Assembly (NCBI RefSeq): GCF_019266065.1
Contig: NZ_LPNR01000117.1
Coordinates: 3,268 to 67,267 of the forward strand
Length of the DNA: 64,000 bases
Source: Nocardia sp. MH4
GTDB lineage: Bacteria > Actinomycetota > Actinomycetes > Mycobacteriales > Mycobacteriaceae
Direction: 5' to 3'
Shown: positions 6,847 to 15,541 of the stretch, piece by piece
How positions within the stretch are numbered: position 1 is the stretch's first letter
Layout of the letters: each line of letters begins with the position of its first letter
Program-made: the position numbers and the translations under genes
Notes under the pieces: generated by a model
The model's database searches: none
What the model was told of the DNA's origin: nothing
What the model saw: the letters and a program-made list of their open reading frames with translations, nothing else

Positions 6847-8101
6847 TCAGGGGTTTGGTGTGCGATTCGGCTCTGCCGAGTGCTCCGGATCTGTTGAGTA
6901 GGCCGAGCGCTGTCGTGGTGATCGCGCCAATCACGATGAGTCCTGCCCATGCCAGCGCGTCGAGCCCGGCACGATGGGCAGCGCCCAGCAACGCACCGGT
7001 CCCGAGGTTGCCCAGCAGGATTCCGATTCCCACGATGGTGTTGTAAAACCCGTAGTGTGTTGCCACTAGACGTCCGCCTGACAGTGAGACGATCGTGTCC
7101 ATTTCGAACGGGAAGACTGCGACGCTGGCTACCGCCAGGATTGCCGCTGATACCAGCAACGCGATGATCGCCGCAGCGGGACCGAACCGGCCCGGGTCCG
7201 GCACCAGCAGCAACGGCAAGAAGGCGGCGGCGAGTGTGCCCACGCCGACCACCAGCCCGAGTCTGCTGCCGAAACGGGCCTCGAACCACCGCGTGATCCG
7301 AAGTTGGCCCGCGACAGCGACTGTCGCGTTGATAACGAACAACGCGGCCACCAACGGTGCAGCGGCACCATCGCTGATGTACTCGGCGTGCAATGGCAAT
7401 GCCAGATACACCTGAAAAGACAGGACGTAGGAGCCGGTCATCGCTACCGCGAACCACATAAAGGCGCGGTTCGATGTGATGCTCGCCCAATCCTTCCAGA
7501 CCGATACTCGGTCGATGACGGGTTTTCCACGACCAGAAGGTAGAGCTGCCAGTTGTCCGATGGTCAGCACAGCGAAGACACCGGCGGCCGCTGCGGCGGT
7601 CACGCGGAAATCCAATGCCAGCAAGGCGATTCCGACCAGTGGGCCCGCCAGAATTCCGGCTTGGTAGAACACGTTGAACATCGCGAAGGCCGGAACCCGG
7701 CGTTCACCGGCCTCGGCAGCTAGATAGGCACGTACCGCCGGATTGAACAGAGCGCCCGCGAATCCGGTTGCGGCGGAGGCGATCAGCAGTGCTGGCAGTG
7801 TTTCGACGACGGCCAGTAGCCCGAAGCCCGCTGTTCGCAGCAGGCAGCCCGCGACGATGAGTGGTTTGTAGCCGAGGCGGTCGGCGAGGGTTCCGCCGAT
7901 CAGGAACATTCCCTGTTGGGAGAAGTTTCGTACGCCGAGCACCAGCCCGACTGTCCAGGCGGCGAGGCCGAGCGATCCGGAGAGATAGCCGGCCAGGTAG
8001 GGCATCAACATGTAGAAGCCGAGGTTGATCGCGAACTGATTGATCATCAGCATGCGGGTGACCTTGTTGTAGCTGCCGAAGCTGCGGACGATTTCGATCA
8101 T
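6836..8101 (-). CDS. MFS transporter coupled to a cysteine-synthase-like enzyme
   Basis: A 421-residue protein with about 12 hydrophobic segments. RNFSQQGMFLIGGTLADRLGYKP corresponds to the loop 2-3 signature of major facilitator transporters. The start at 8101 (MIEIVRSF) overlaps the stop of the upstream PLP-enzyme gene (ATGA), so both belong to one operon. This pairing suggests export of the amino-acid-like product of the enzyme, an inference from context. Earlier in-frame codons up to 8179 lie inside the PLP-enzyme gene and are not used as start. Confidence 0.87.
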   Translation of the reverse strand: MIEIVRSFGSYNKVTRMLMINQFAINLGFYMLMPYLAGYLSGSLGLAAWTVGLVLGVRNFSQQGMFLIGGTLADRLGYKPLIVAGCLLRTAGFGLLAVVETLPALLIASAATGFAGALFNPAVRAYLAAEAGERRVPAFAMFNVFYQAGILAGPLVGIALLALDFRVTAAAAAGVFAVLTIGQLAALPSGRGKPVIDRVSVWKDWASITSNRAFMWFAVAMTGSYVLSFQVYLALPLHAEYISDGAAAPLVAALFVINATVAVAGQLRITRWFEARFGSRLGLVVGVGTLAAAFLPLLLVPDPGRFGPAAAIIALLVSAAILAVASVAVFPFEMDTIVSLSGGRLVATHYGFYNTIVGIGILLGNLGTGALLGAAHRAGLDALAWAGLIVIGAITTTALGLLNRSGALGRAESHTKPLIST

Positions 8102-9240
8102 CGCGCGCTCCACGAGAAATGCTGCGGTGCAATCGGTTCCAGTCGCCGTGGGTCGATGACGTCGGTGCAGCGTGTCCATGCCTGAACCACGTGATCGGTG
8201 GGATGTGCGATGGTGGCGGGCTCGATCGGCGGGTTGTGGTGGAGCAGCCCGTGCTGGTGGCAGTAATCGTCGTTGAACACGGTGTCGTAGTAGCGGTGCG
8301 GGCCATCGGGGAACACGGCTGCGATTCGGGTTTCAGCCGAGTATTGCTCCGCTGCCCAACCCGCGACCAGGGCGACCGCACCCACGCTCCAGCCGCCGGT
8401 GGCATGGTGGGTGCTTGCCAGGGCACGAGCCGCCCAGACGGCTTCGGCAGGCGCGACCCAGTGCACTTCGTCGAAGGCGTCGTAGTCGATGTTGCTGGGA
8501 TAGATACTCGAGCCGAGCCCGCGCATGAGGCGGGTCGCCGCCGGTTGTCCGAATATGGTCGAAGAAATGGTATCGACGCCGATCAACTGCAAGTGCGGGT
8601 GGAATCGGCGCAGTACTCGGGCGATGCCGGCGGAATGCCCGCCGGTGCCCACCGAGCAGACGAGGACATCGACGCGGCCCAGTTGCGCGACCAATTCGAG
8701 CGCCAAGGAGTCATAGGCGTCTACGTTGTCGGGGTTGTTGTACTGGTCGGGGCACCATGCTGTCGGGTCGGCGGCGAGCAGTTCGGCGACCCGGTCACAG
8801 CGCGCCCGCTGCCAGCCGCCGTCGGGGTGTGGCTCGGTGACGAGTTCGATGTGGGTGCCGTAGGCGGCGAGCAAGCTGCGCATCAGAGGTTCCATACCTG
8901 GATCAGTGACCAGGGTGACCGGATGCCTGAAGAACGTACCTGCCAGAGCCAAGCCCAATCCGAGGGTGCCGCTGGTGGATTCGATGATTCTCGCGCCCGG
9001 CTGGAGTTCGCCGCGGGCGCGGGCGCGCTCGACCATGTGTAGACCGGGTCGATCTTTCATACCGCCGGGGTTCGCCCCTTCGAGTTTTGCCCAGAACCCG
9101 CGGCCGCGCGGGGCCAGCGGAGCCCCGACCCACAACACCGGGGTGTTGCCGACCAAGGCGTCCGGCCGCAGGCACCGTGCACCGGTGGTGAGCAGGTTGG
9201 CGGGGGTGATGCGCAGATCGTCGAGCAAAGCGTCGTCCAT
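8098..9240 (-). CDS. PLP-dependent cysteine synthase/cystathionine beta-synthase family enzyme
   Basis: A 380-residue fold-type II PLP enzyme. NPGGMKDRPG carries the presumed Schiff-base Lys in the place of NPxxSxKDR of CysK. ESTSGTLG is the asparagine-loop equivalent and SVGTGGHSAG the phosphate-binding loop. It is longer than CysK (about 310 residues), with an N-terminal and a C-terminal extension, so the substrate may not be O-acetylserine; 2,3-diaminopropionate-type or other beta-replacement reactions are possible. The start at 9240 (MDDALL) fits family length. It is translationally coupled to the MFS gene. Confidence 0.85.
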   Translation of the reverse strand: MDDALLDDLRITPANLLTTGARCLRPDALVGNTPVLWVGAPLAPRGRGFWAKLEGANPGGMKDRPGLHMVERARARGELQPGARIIESTSGTLGLGLALAGTFFRHPVTLVTDPGMEPLMRSLLAAYGTHIELVTEPHPDGGWQRARCDRVAELLAADPTAWCPDQYNNPDNVDAYDSLALELVAQLGRVDVLVCSVGTGGHSAGIARVLRRFHPHLQLIGVDTISSTIFGQPAATRLMRGLGSSIYPSNIDYDAFDEVHWVAPAEAVWAARALASTHHATGGWSVGAVALVAGWAAEQYSAETRIAAVFPDGPHRYYDTVFNDDYCHQHGLLHHNPPIEPATIAHPTDHVVQAWTRCTDVIDPRRLEPIAPQHFSWSAR

Positions 9241-9327
9241 GAAGGTTTCCGTTCTGTTCGCCAAGCGTGTCGACCAGGCCACGACCACCGGCCGACACCG
9301 CGAGGGTGTCGGCCTGGCGCTTGCCTG

Positions 9328-9801
9328 TCAGCGACGGCAAATACAGTTCCGGAGGAGGAGATCGGCTCCGCTGTCAGCCCGAACGGCGCTCGAATGCGGT
9401 GGTCCACGTAGCCGGGACATCGGCGCAGGGTCTGTGCCGAACAGCAGGTCTGTGGCCGCGGGTGGCGGATGCCCGGTTTCGTCGGTGCGGGTCAGGACCG
9501 CGTCTATGCGGACGCCGCCATGCGGGCAACGGGTCGCACCGTCGAGATCGGTGTGGCTGCAACCTGATTCGGCGATCGCACTGCTGGGGTCTGCGAACGC
9601 CGCAGCGTGGTGATGCGGGGTGAAAGCGGTGTCGCGAGCTTCGAGCAGTCTGCAGTCCGCGATTCCGAGGGCCAGGACGAGACCCGCGAGGAACAGCACC
9701 GCGCTGCACCACACGCTCGGGACGCGCACCCTGTGCCACACGGCAACCGATCGTACGCCGTGGTGATCTTGAAGAGGCCAGACGCGTTGTCGCGGCGGCA
9801 T
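9328..9801 (-). CDS. LpqS-like membrane-anchored protein
   Basis: About 157 residues with one hydrophobic segment (SVWCSAVLFLAGLVLALGI, about residues 29-47), a His-rich stretch (TPHHHAAAF) and scattered Cys. The C-terminus RGPP...DLLLRNCICRR matches, from memory, the ending of the copper-induced LpqS family of mycobacteria (RGPP...DLLTRFCLARR). A role in copper handling at the cell surface follows from that resemblance and from the neighbouring copper genes. The ATG at 9801 has GAGGGA about 11 bases upstream; a shorter start is possible. Confidence 0.6.
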   Translation of the reverse strand: MPPRQRVWPLQDHHGVRSVAVWHRVRVPSVWCSAVLFLAGLVLALGIADCRLLEARDTAFTPHHHAAAFADPSSAIAESGCSHTDLDGATRCPHGGVRIDAVLTRTDETGHPPPAATDLLFGTDPAPMSRLRGPPHSSAVRADSGADLLLRNCICRR

Positions 9802-9821
9802 GCCGTGCCCATTCCCTCGGA

Positions 9822-9859
9822 GCCGGGCTCAAGCGTCCCGGTGGACGCCTGAGCCCGGC
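9822..9859 (-). terminator. Hairpin terminator after the SulP-carbonic anhydrase gene
   Basis: GCCGGGCTCA (9822-9831) pairs with TGAGCCCGGC (9850-9859), and inside it GCGTCC pairs with GGACGC around a CGGT loop: 16 pairs with one internal mismatch. It lies 15 bp past the fusion gene stop and before the LpqS-like gene. There is no T-run, as is common in actinobacteria. Confidence 0.7.
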
Positions 9860-9874
9860 CGTTGCGATGCTCGA

Positions 9875-12142
9875 TCAGACGTGCACAGTGTCCGGTGTGA
9901 GCTCGTCGTGGTGTTCGACTGTGCCGGTTCCGACGTGCCACACGGTGGCCGTAGCGATGTCGAAGAACAATCCGGCGATGTGCACCTGCCCGGTGGCCGC
10001 AGCCGCGGCCACGACCGGATGCCGACGCGCGGTGTCGACTTGGATCGCGACGTTGACGATGCTCAGCTGGTCACGTGCCTCGAATCCGGCCGCAGCGGCC
10101 GCGGCGGCGACCGGGTGTCCGGTGAGGTAGGCGTGCAGACTGGGCTCGGCGTGGTCGAGCCACTCGCGGATGCTCGGTGACACCGCGGCGTCGCCGAGCA
10201 GAGCACCCATCGCACCGCAACCGGAGTGACCGCAGATGATGATCGAGGAGACGGCGAGCTCCTCCACCCCGAAGGCCAGTGCCGCTTCGACGGAGGTGTC
10301 GGCGAGATCGGCGGGTATCAGGTTGCCGACGTTGCGGACGGTGAACAGGTCGCCAGGTCCACTGTGGGTGATGACATTGGGTACCACCCGCGAATCCGCG
10401 CACGTCAGGAACAGTGACGTAGGGGCTTGGCTGTCGCGCAGTTCGTTGAGGTGGGCGCGGACCACGGGCGCGTGGCGGCGGTGATAGCGCGAGATTCCGT
10501 CGAGCATCGGTCGCAGAGGGCCGACGGACAGCAACGCTTTCGGGTCGGTGTCGGTGTTCTGCCACGCTTTCCACGGCTCCAGGCCTCGAGCCTGCGCAGA
10601 CGATGCGCGCTGGGGCGGGCCCTGCGTGGTGGCCGAGAGCGTGTCGGAACCGAGTTCATCGATGAGGACGGTGCCGCCGCCTTCCCGGTGGCGGCGTTCC
10701 CATTCGTGCAGCACCTCGGTTGCAGCGTGGTCGATGAAGTCGACGGTCAGTTCGACCGTCACATCGGCGCCTTCGGGCACGGAGTCCAGTGCGCTCGAGA
10801 GCTTGGGCAGCGATAGAAAACTGCAGGTTCCCTCGATCACAACTCGCCAGTGCCGAGAATCCGCGTCACCGACAGGCTCGGCGTGAATGTCCGCGCGCCC
10901 GGCACGCCAGACGACGAGTGCGATCGCGACGACAAGGCCGATCAAGACGCCTTCGAGGAGGTTGAGGAACATCACTCCAGCCACGGTGATCAGGTAAACC
11001 CACAGGTCGCCAGTGCGGTGGGCGAGGCGGATGTGGGCAAGCTTGACCAGCTGGATACCGATCACGATCAGCAGTCCGGCGAGTGCGGCCTTGGGAATCT
11101 GCTGCACGACACCGGCCAGCAGGACCGAGAACAACAGAATCCAGACACCGTGCAGGATGGTCGATGCCTTGGTTTTCGCGCCTGCGGCAACGTTGGTTGC
11201 ACTGCGCACGATGACACCGGTGATGGGAAGCCCACCGAGCATGCCGGAGGCGATGTTCGCGGTGCCCTGGCCTACGAGTTCACGATTCAGATCAGTCCGC
11301 GCACCGGAGTGCATCTTGTCCACTGCCACCGCTGAGAGCAGGCTCTCCACGCTCGCGATCAACGCCACGGTCAACACGCCGGTCGCTACCGCCAACCACT
11401 TGCCGTCGGGCAACGCGGGCAGGGCGATCGCGTCGAACAACGACCCGTTCATCACGATCCGTTCGACGCCCAGCGGCGCCACTAGTGACACGACGGTCGC
11501 GGCTACGACGGCGACCAGGGCACCGGGGACACGACCCAGTGCGCCGGGCATCTTCTTCCACGACAGCAGCGTCACGATGACGATGAGCCCGATCGCCAGG
11601 TCACCCCAGTGCAGGCGAGTCAGCTGCGTGGGCAGCTGACTGAGGTTCTGCCACACCGAACTTCGCGAGGTTCCACCGAGTAGTACATGCACCTGCTGTA
11701 GCGCGATAGTGATGCCGATTCCGGCGAGCATGGCGTGCACGACCACCGGGGAAATCGCCAACGCCGCACGCGCAATTCGACTGAGCCCGAACAGAATCTG
11801 CAACACACCCGCAGCGACAGTGATCGCACAGGTGACCTGCCAGCCGAACTTCGCAACCAGCTCGGCGACGACAACGGTCAGGCCCGCTGCGGGGCCGCTG
11901 GCGAGCATCGGCGAGCCGCCCACGGCACCAGCGACGATGCCGCCGATGACCGCGGCGATCAAGCCGGCCATGATCGGCGCGTCCGAGGCGATGGCGATGC
12001 CCAGCGACAACGGCAACGCCACGAGGAATACCACCACTGATGCGGGCAGATCGTGGCGCAGTATGCCGCGGAGCCGATCACTCATCTGGGGTGGTGATGG
12101 TCGTAGGTCGCCTGTGCGCTCGGGCGCCTCGGCCTGGGACAT
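9875..12142 (-). CDS. SulP-family anion transporter fused to beta-carbonic anhydrase
   Basis: A 755-residue fusion. Residues about 20-410 form a SulP/SLC26 membrane domain (ASDAPIMAGLIAAVIGGIVAG near the start), about 440-530 a STAS-like region, and about 555-740 a beta-class carbonic anhydrase. The anhydrase zinc ligands are visible: Cys and Asp in CADSR (581-585) and HSGC (639-642). The same architecture is known in M. tuberculosis Rv3273, where bicarbonate or sulfate transport coupled to CO2 hydration is proposed. The ATG at 12142 has GGAGG eight bases upstream, so it is preferred to the GTG at 12157. The anhydrase looks catalytically complete. Confidence 0.92.
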   Translation of the reverse strand: MSQAEAPERTGDLRPSPPQMSDRLRGILRHDLPASVVVFLVALPLSLGIAIASDAPIMAGLIAAVIGGIVAGAVGGSPMLASGPAAGLTVVVAELVAKFGWQVTCAITVAAGVLQILFGLSRIARAALAISPVVVHAMLAGIGITIALQQVHVLLGGTSRSSVWQNLSQLPTQLTRLHWGDLAIGLIVIVTLLSWKKMPGALGRVPGALVAVVAATVVSLVAPLGVERIVMNGSLFDAIALPALPDGKWLAVATGVLTVALIASVESLLSAVAVDKMHSGARTDLNRELVGQGTANIASGMLGGLPITGVIVRSATNVAAGAKTKASTILHGVWILLFSVLLAGVVQQIPKAALAGLLIVIGIQLVKLAHIRLAHRTGDLWVYLITVAGVMFLNLLEGVLIGLVVAIALVVWRAGRADIHAEPVGDADSRHWRVVIEGTCSFLSLPKLSSALDSVPEGADVTVELTVDFIDHAATEVLHEWERRHREGGGTVLIDELGSDTLSATTQGPPQRASSAQARGLEPWKAWQNTDTDPKALLSVGPLRPMLDGISRYHRRHAPVVRAHLNELRDSQAPTSLFLTCADSRVVPNVITHSGPGDLFTVRNVGNLIPADLADTSVEAALAFGVEELAVSSIIICGHSGCGAMGALLGDAAVSPSIREWLDHAEPSLHAYLTGHPVAAAAAAAGFEARDQLSIVNVAIQVDTARRHPVVAAAAATGQVHIAGLFFDIATATVWHVGTGTVEHHDELTPDTVHV

Positions 12143-12409
12143 GGTTGTTTCCTCCACCGGTGTGGTCTGGGCCGTCGACGGTCTGCCGTCAACGGTCGAA
12201 GTTCAGAGCGGGATCGGTACAGCGCCGAACACTTCCTCGGAGGCCCGACGGGCGATGGTTCCCTGCCGGGGGAAGTCATCGTGCCCGTCGGGCATGTGCC
12301 TGAACCTGATGAGGGGACGAACGGCACGACCGGAACCATAGGGCCGCCGCGGCGTTGAGAACCGTTGCCCACGTCACAATCCAGCTAACTCTAAGTCACT
12401 TCTCAGGAT
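12143..12409. other. Upstream region of the SulP fusion, no gene seen
   Basis: About 270 bp with no credible reading frame in either direction. It must hold the promoter of the SulP fusion on the minus strand and perhaps a long leader. No riboswitch fold was recognised. Confidence 0.4.
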
Positions 12410-12435
12410 CAACTATGTTGCATAGTACTTAGTTG
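12410..12435. promoter_or_regulatory. BlaI/CopY-type operator in front of the repressor gene
   Basis: CAACTATG (12410-12417), TTG, CATAGT (12421-12426) forms a dyad, with a further AGTTG at 12431-12435. The same CAACTATG-N3-CATAG core recurs as a perfect palindrome at 13867-13889 upstream of copC. The shared site next to the BlaI-family gene makes it the likely autoregulatory operator. The repressor start is 112 bp downstream. Confidence 0.7.
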
Positions 12436-12546
12436 GACGTAGATCTGAGGGGTCGGTCAGTGTGGATAGCCCGTCGACGATCAGCGATAGTTGATCGGTG
12501 GCGTCCGCACCGCACTAATGAACGGCGCGCGTAGGAAGGGCAGGCG

Positions 12547-12909
12547 ATGAACGGATTGGGCACCTTGGAAGCCCGCGTGATGGACGTACTATGGAGTACT
12601 TCCGAGGCTCTCACCGTGCGCGGCATCTTGGAGCGCCTTCCCGATCCCTACGCCTACACCACCATTCTGACGGTCTTGACTCACCTCCACGAGAAGGAGT
12701 GGGTAGTGCGGGTGATGCACCGCCGGGCATACCTCTACCGGCCCACACGCTCGCGGGCCGAAGCAACCGCCGAGGTTGTGCGGGGGATCATCGACTCCAG
12801 CAACGACCCGGAGTCGGTGCTGCTGCACCTGGCATCCATCGTGACCGAGGCCGAATCCGAAGCGTTCCACCGAGGGCGCACCCGCCCCACGAAGCGATCG
12901 AAGAAATGA
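12547..12909 (+). CDS. BlaI/MecI/CopY-family winged-helix repressor
   Basis: A 120-residue protein of the BlaI/CopY family: an N-terminal winged helix (LEARVMDVLWSTSEALTVRG, then YTTILTVLTHLHEKEWV) and a C-terminal dimerisation helix. There is no CopY-type CxC metal hook, so it is more BlaI-like and may be controlled by proteolysis. The ATG at 12547 follows AGGAAGGGCAGG. Its TGA overlaps the ATG of the M56 protease gene (ATGA), the classic BlaI-BlaR1 pairing. Matching palindromes before this gene and before copC suggest that it represses both units. Confidence 0.88.
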   Translation: MNGLGTLEARVMDVLWSTSEALTVRGILERLPDPYAYTTILTVLTHLHEKEWVVRVMHRRAYLYRPTRSRAEATAEVVRGIIDSSNDPESVLLHLASIVTEAESEAFHRGRTRPTKRSKK

Positions 12910-13847
12910 TCGTCACCTTGGGTGCGGCGTGGGCCGCGGCACTGTTGTGTTTGGCAGCGCCGTGCGTGCTGCAACGCATCACACCAACGATGACGCCTCG
13001 TGCCGCGGTCGCGTCCTGGCTGATCTGCCTGTGTTCGGCCGTCGGGCTCGCTGGCGCGGCGGTAGTGGCAGCGCTCTGGCCTGGACACGCACCGGGCGTG
13101 GTCGTCGCCGAGGCCGCGGCGCAGTGTCTGACCCGGGTCGTTCACTCGGTGCCCGGCTGGTTGGCCGATCCGCTGACGGTCGTGGTCTTGATAGTCGTCG
13201 CCGGTCTCGGCATTCGGGTCGCGGCCAGTGCACGGCGGCATGCTCGGGCCGGAGCTCGCGTGCGCGCCTACCACCGCGATGTGGTCAGTGTGGTGGCTCG
13301 TCGCGGCGGTGAGGATGTGCCGGTGATGTGGCTGGACCATCCCAAGCCCATGGCATACAGCGTCGACGGCCGTCCCGGGATGATCGTCGCCACCGAAGGA
13401 TTGGCCAGCAAGCTCAACGATGGCGAGCGGCGCGCGGTCCTGGCGCATGAGTATGCCCATCTGCGCGGTGGCCACCATCGCCTGATCAGAAGCTGTGAAG
13501 TCCTGGCTGCGGCACTGCCCTGGATTCCGCTGTTCGCGAGTGCGCCGAAAGCGGTCGCCGCCTTGGCCGAGTTCGCCGCCGACGACTCCGCCGCGGCCGC
13601 CACCAGCCCCGCGACGATCCGGTCGGCACTGTGCGTAGTCGCCGCCTCGACCAGTAGTGAGCCTTCCGCCACCCTCTCGCTGGGTGGACAGGTCCTGCAG
13701 CAACGTTTGCGCCGACTGGAGCGCTCGAAACTACCGCGGCGCTCGTCGCGATGGATGGCGATGGGAGTGTCTCCGATCGTCGCCGCGACCGCCGCACCGG
13801 CCGGGATGCTCGCCTGCGCCGCAATCGCGTGCCTGGTCATGTTCTGA
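12906..13847 (+). CDS. M56 family membrane zinc metalloprotease (BlaR1/MecR1-like)
   Basis: A 313-residue membrane protein with four or more hydrophobic segments and a zinc-protease motif HEYAH at residues 181-185 (ALAHEYAHLRGGH), typical of peptidase M56. In the BlaR1 family such proteases cleave the partner repressor on sensing a signal. There is no penicillin-binding sensor domain here, so the signal differs; the copper setting suggests metal or redox stress (inference). It is translationally coupled to the repressor gene, and a repressor operator follows its stop by 20 bp, before copC. Confidence 0.87.
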   Translation: MIVTLGAAWAAALLCLAAPCVLQRITPTMTPRAAVASWLICLCSAVGLAGAAVVAALWPGHAPGVVVAEAAAQCLTRVVHSVPGWLADPLTVVVLIVVAGLGIRVAASARRHARAGARVRAYHRDVVSVVARRGGEDVPVMWLDHPKPMAYSVDGRPGMIVATEGLASKLNDGERRAVLAHEYAHLRGGHHRLIRSCEVLAAALPWIPLFASAPKAVAALAEFAADDSAAAATSPATIRSALCVVAASTSSEPSATLSLGGQVLQQRLRRLERSKLPRRSSRWMAMGVSPIVAATAAPAGMLACAAIACLVMF

Positions 13848-13866
13848 CCAGGACTGGACGCCCAGT

Positions 13867-13889
13867 GTCAACTATGTAGCATAGTTGAC
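13867..13889. promoter_or_regulatory. Perfect 23-bp BlaI-type operator before copC
   Basis: Arms GTCAACTATG (13867-13876) and CATAGTTGAC (13880-13889) are perfect 10-bp inverted repeats around TAG. The core matches the site at 12410 upstream of the BlaI gene. It lies 74 bp before the copC start and should control the copC-ctaG-DUF3105-DUF305 operon. Confidence 0.8.
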
Positions 13890-13962
13890 GGCGCCGGGTC
13901 ATCGACGGCGTCGCGCGGCGACGAATGCCTCCGCGGAACGCGCACAATCCGGAGGCCGGGGA

Positions 13963-14514
13963 ATGATTCGACGTAGTGTCGTTGTCGCGATGCTGACAGC
14001 GCTGGGGTTAGCGCTGATAGCAGGCCCGGCCCAAGCACACAGCAAGCTCGACAGTTCGATTCCAGCCGCGGGGTCCACCGTCGACACTCCCCTGACCCTG
14101 ATCGAATTGACGTTCAATCAGCAGATCGGGTCGGAATTCGCCAACGTCGGCCTGACCGATTCCAGTGGCACCAGTTGGGCCGCACAGGTGTCCAAGGTCG
14201 AGGGCAAGACAGTGCGCGTCGCTATCAGTCCAACGATGCCGCCACAGCAGTACACCGTGGCCTACCGGGTCGTCTCCGATGACGGGCATCCCATCACCGG
14301 CTCCTACGAATTCACCTACACCGCGGTGTCCACGACTCCGACCGAGGCGCAGAAGAATGCGCCATCGGCCCCAGGGACCGCCGCAGCTGGTGACTCTTCG
14401 GCTACCTCTTCATCGTCGGATGGGCCGCCGTGGCCTCTGATCGGCGTGCTGGCCGCGCTCGTCATCGGTGGTGCCGTCGTGACGCTGCGCACAGGCAAGC
14501 GATCCAAGCGCTGA
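13963..14514 (+). CDS. CopC-domain copper resistance protein, membrane-anchored
   Basis: A 183-residue protein. The signal peptide ends AQA just before His26, so a mature N-terminal His is formed, a classic copper ligand of CopC. The beta-sandwich CopC domain follows with DDGHPITGSYEF near its end. A Ser/Thr-rich linker and a C-terminal hydrophobic helix (WPLIGVLAALVIGGAVV) with a basic tail anchor it. GGAGG at 13951-13955 fixes the ATG at 13963. It is the first gene of an operon with ctaG, DUF3105 and DUF305. There is no fused CopD domain. Confidence 0.9.
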   Translation: MIRRSVVVAMLTALGLALIAGPAQAHSKLDSSIPAAGSTVDTPLTLIELTFNQQIGSEFANVGLTDSSGTSWAAQVSKVEGKTVRVAISPTMPPQQYTVAYRVVSDDGHPITGSYEFTYTAVSTTPTEAQKNAPSAPGTAAAGDSSATSSSSDGPPWPLIGVLAALVIGGAVVTLRTGKRSKR

Positions 14515-14539
14515 GGCGCGCGCCTAGGACTCGTCGCCC

Positions 14540-15541
14540 ATGACCATCTCGGAGCTGCTCGATACCTCGATCCAGGTGCCGGACGTACCACCATCGATCG
14601 GATCGATGCTCGCGTGGTACCCCCAGCCGATTCCTCTGCTTCCCGCGCTGGCGTGCGTGGCGGCGGTGATATATCTGGTCGGTCTCGCGCGGCTGCGCCG
14701 GTTGGGACGTCCCTGGCCGTGGTGGCGTACCGCGTGCTTCCTCGGCGGTTGCCTGCTGCTGGCCGCAACGACCGGTTTGGGTATCGAAGGCTACGGATAC
14801 CAGCTGTTCAGCGTCTGGATGTTCCAGCACTTGACGCTGTCGATGACGATCCCGCCGCTGTTGGTCTGGGGCTGTCCTGGGCTGATGCTGCTTCGGGCGA
14901 CACCACACCACGGCCTCGGCCGCCTCGTCCTGGCGGTGGCGGTCAGCGGGTTACGCAGCCGCACAGCGCGCCTGTTGCTGCACCCCGGGTTCACCATCCC
15001 CTTGTTCTTGTTCAGCTATTACGGGATCTATCTGACACCGGTCTTCGACACGGTTGGGTCCACGGTCGTGGGCCACCAAGCGCTCGAGTTGTTTTTCCTG
15101 CTCAGTGGCCTGTTGTTCATCGTGCCGATCCTGTCGGTCGGCCCACTTCCTATCCGTCAGACCAACCTCGGGCGGTTCTTCGACCTGTTCGTGGAGATGC
15201 CGCTGCACGTGTTCTTCGGCGTCATTCTGATGATGGCCACCACCCCGTTGGTCGAACTGTTCGCTACTCCGCCACCGGACTGGGGCATCGACGCGATGCG
15301 GGATCAATATCTCGCCGGTGCGCTGGCGTGGTCCTACGGTGAGCCGGTCGCACTCGTCGTGGTGATCGTCTTCGCGATTCGCTGGCGCCGTGACGAACAG
15401 CGCGAGAACGCCGTCGCCGATCACCGCGCCGATCAAGTCGGTGATAGCGATCTCGCGGCCTACAACGCCTTCCTCAAAGACCTCCACGCGACCGGCCATC
15501 CCTCCCCCGCCGGTTCGACAGCACGAAGGAACACCGCATGA
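14540..15541 (+). CDS. Caa3-CtaG family copper/cytochrome oxidase assembly membrane protein
   Basis: A 333-residue protein with about eight hydrophobic segments matching the Caa3_CtaG family. Helix-embedded His residues occur in MFQHLTLSM, HPGFTIPL and EMPLHVFFGV. Family members are linked to assembly of the CuA/CuB centres of caa3 oxidase, and many actinobacterial copies sit beside copC, as here. A soluble charged tail of about 50 residues is present. Its stop overlaps the ATG of the DUF3105 gene (ATGA). Confidence 0.88.
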   Translation: MTISELLDTSIQVPDVPPSIGSMLAWYPQPIPLLPALACVAAVIYLVGLARLRRLGRPWPWWRTACFLGGCLLLAATTGLGIEGYGYQLFSVWMFQHLTLSMTIPPLLVWGCPGLMLLRATPHHGLGRLVLAVAVSGLRSRTARLLLHPGFTIPLFLFSYYGIYLTPVFDTVGSTVVGHQALELFFLLSGLLFIVPILSVGPLPIRQTNLGRFFDLFVEMPLHVFFGVILMMATTPLVELFATPPPDWGIDAMRDQYLAGALAWSYGEPVALVVVIVFAIRWRRDEQRENAVADHRADQVGDSDLAAYNAFLKDLHATGHPSPAGSTARRNTA

